23,532 nucleotides of DNA from an uncultured Bacilli bacterium (GTDB lineage: Bacteria; Bacillota_I; Bacilli_A; RF39; UBA660). Below, piece after piece: positions 22,864 to 23,532 of the stretch; position 1 is the first letter of the stretch, and each line of letters opens with the position of its first letter. A model generated the notes under the pieces. The model did not search any database and was not told the origin of the DNA. It was given only the letters and a program-made list of their open reading frames with translations. Position numbers and translations under genes: made by a program. Location: NCBI GenBank assembly GCA_934098705.1, contig CAKOPC010000006.1, positions 1 to 23,532 of the forward strand, read 5' to 3'.

Positions 22864-23532
22864 TTAGTTATTTTCTTTTACTTTTAAAATAGCATATCCT
22901 AATAAACTTATAAGTGAAACTGTAAAGATTACATCTAATGCATAATTATTTGTAATACCTGTATTTGGAATATCTTTATCAATAAAACGATAAACATAAA
23001 CTACTTCAGTATCATTTACATCATAGTATCCTTCTTCATTTCCAATAACTTTTACTAATTCATAATTTTCAAATGATTTAGCACTTGTTTTATATGCTTT
23101 TTTGATTTGGTCTTCACTTACTATTTCATCTGTAAGATTTTTACCATTTTCATCAACATATTTAACAGTTAATTTACCCATTACTGGTTCATAATAGAAT
23201 ATTACTTTTTGTTCTTCTAAAGCAAATGTTCCTTCAACAAAACTTGGTTCTCCATCTGCTAATTTATAAATATCTAAATCTTGATGTGCATATGCTTTAA
23301 AGCCTTCTGTTACTTTTCCTGTTAAAATATCATCTTCTGCTACTTTTGTTGTTGTGCCTTTTATATAGTGATGTACTGTTACATTGGCAGCTTCTTTTAA
23401 TTCATAATAGAATATTACTTTTTGTTCTTCTAAAGTAAATGTTCCTTCAACAAGGCTTGGTTCTCCATCTGCTAATTTATAAATATCTAAATCTTGATGT
23501 GCATATGCTTTAAAGCCTTCTGTTACTTTTCC
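22864..23532 (-). CDS. MucBP-repeat, sortase-anchored surface protein (C-terminal part, 5' end off window)
   Basis: The frame is open from the window edge at 23532 to the stop at 22864, about 222 codons; the ATG at 23181 is internal. It contains at least two near-identical 71-residue repeats (YYELKEAANVTVHHYIKGTT, KVTEGFKAYAHQDLDIYKLA, DGEPSLVEGTFTLEEQKVIF), then a MucBP-type unit (GKLTVKYVDENGKNLTDEIV, ..GYYDVNDTEVVYVYRF). It ends with IPNTG, a hydrophobic segment and the charged tail KVKENN: a typical cell-wall sorting signal with Ile in place of the first Leu of LPxTG. MucBP repeats in related proteins bind mucin or other surfaces. No sortase gene is in the window. The N terminus and full repeat count are unseen. 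Confidence 0.88.
   Translation of the reverse strand, partial: GKVTEGFKAYAHQDLDIYKLADGEPSLVEGTFTLEEQKVIFYYELKEAANVTVHHYIKGTTTKVAEDDILTGKVTEGFKAYAHQDLDIYKLADGEPSFVEGTFALEEQKVIFYYEPVMGKLTVKYVDENGKNLTDEIVSEDQIKKAYKTSAKSFENYELVKVIGNEEGYYDVNDTEVVYVYRFIDKDIPNTGITNNYALDVIFTVSLISLLGYAILKVKENN
23188..23532 (-). repeat. Tandem 213-bp coding repeats in the MucBP gene
   Basis: The segment 23188-23319 reappears at 23401-23532 with only a few substitutions (for example AAAGCAAATG versus AAAGTAAATG, and CAAAACTTGG versus CAAGGCTTGG). The period is 213 bases, or 71 codons, so copy number can change without losing the frame. The array continues off the window. Confidence 0.88.

Noticed and set aside
21965..22887. 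Plus-strand ORFs opposite the methyltransferase and its upstream region
   Set aside because: Antisense low-complexity frames with no ribosome-binding site.
23182..23532. Start of the MucBP gene at ATG 23181
   Set aside because: The frame continues upstream without a stop to the window edge and encodes further repeats, so this ATG is internal.

Overview
This is a very AT-rich window using the standard code, from a low-GC Gram-positive bacterium (Bacillota). Support comes from strong GGAGG ribosome-binding sites, MucBP repeats followed by an IPNTG sortase signal, and a TM287/TM288-type ABC exporter pair. An uncultured gut Bacilli or Erysipelotrichales-like host is my inference; no marker gene here settles it.

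Bases 1 to about 8750 are most of an integrative mobilizable element of the Tn4451 type (MobV relaxase plus large serine recombinase). From the left it holds: an unknown gene (230-736, minus) diverging from a double-HTH regulator (862-1311); an XRE repressor and a small membrane protein on the minus strand (1410-2355); a divergent control region with four TTGCAA sites; a long leader with alternative hairpins; an HTH protein and a RepA-like ATPase (2723-3911); a hairpin-rich region that probably contains oriT (3912-4258); the relaxase (4259-5719); two very small ORFs; the recombinase (6159-7772); and a BRO-N cargo gene (7819-8673). The left end is not resolved. The right end lies at about 8744-8752, where the sequence changes abruptly into the 3' half of a SsuB/TauB-type ABC ATPase gene, cut just before its QRVALIRT segment. 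The element has therefore interrupted a transporter operon whose permease (9086-9868) is still intact.

Bases 8752-17904 are ordinary chromosome: the broken ATPase, its permease and a D-Ala-D-Ala ligase read rightward. They converge, through a shared terminator, on rsmI and mutS. Leftward of these lies a two-gene heterodimeric ABC exporter with one degenerate ATP site.

Bases 18015-23532 are an accessory and surface region, all on the minus strand. It contains a secreted TasA-like protein whose reading frame crosses an 11-base poly-G tract a few codons after its start, a signal-peptide/beta-helix/membrane-anchor protein, a compact restriction-modification pair (an HTH-fused adenine methyltransferase overlapping a PD-(D/E)XK nuclease), and the C-terminal part of a MucBP-repeat, sortase-anchored protein. 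The poly-G tract is the most striking feature. With 11 G the normal ATG start is out of frame; with 10 or 13 G it reads through. This is what a slipped-strand phase-variation switch looks like.

No rRNA, tRNA or CRISPR array was recognised.
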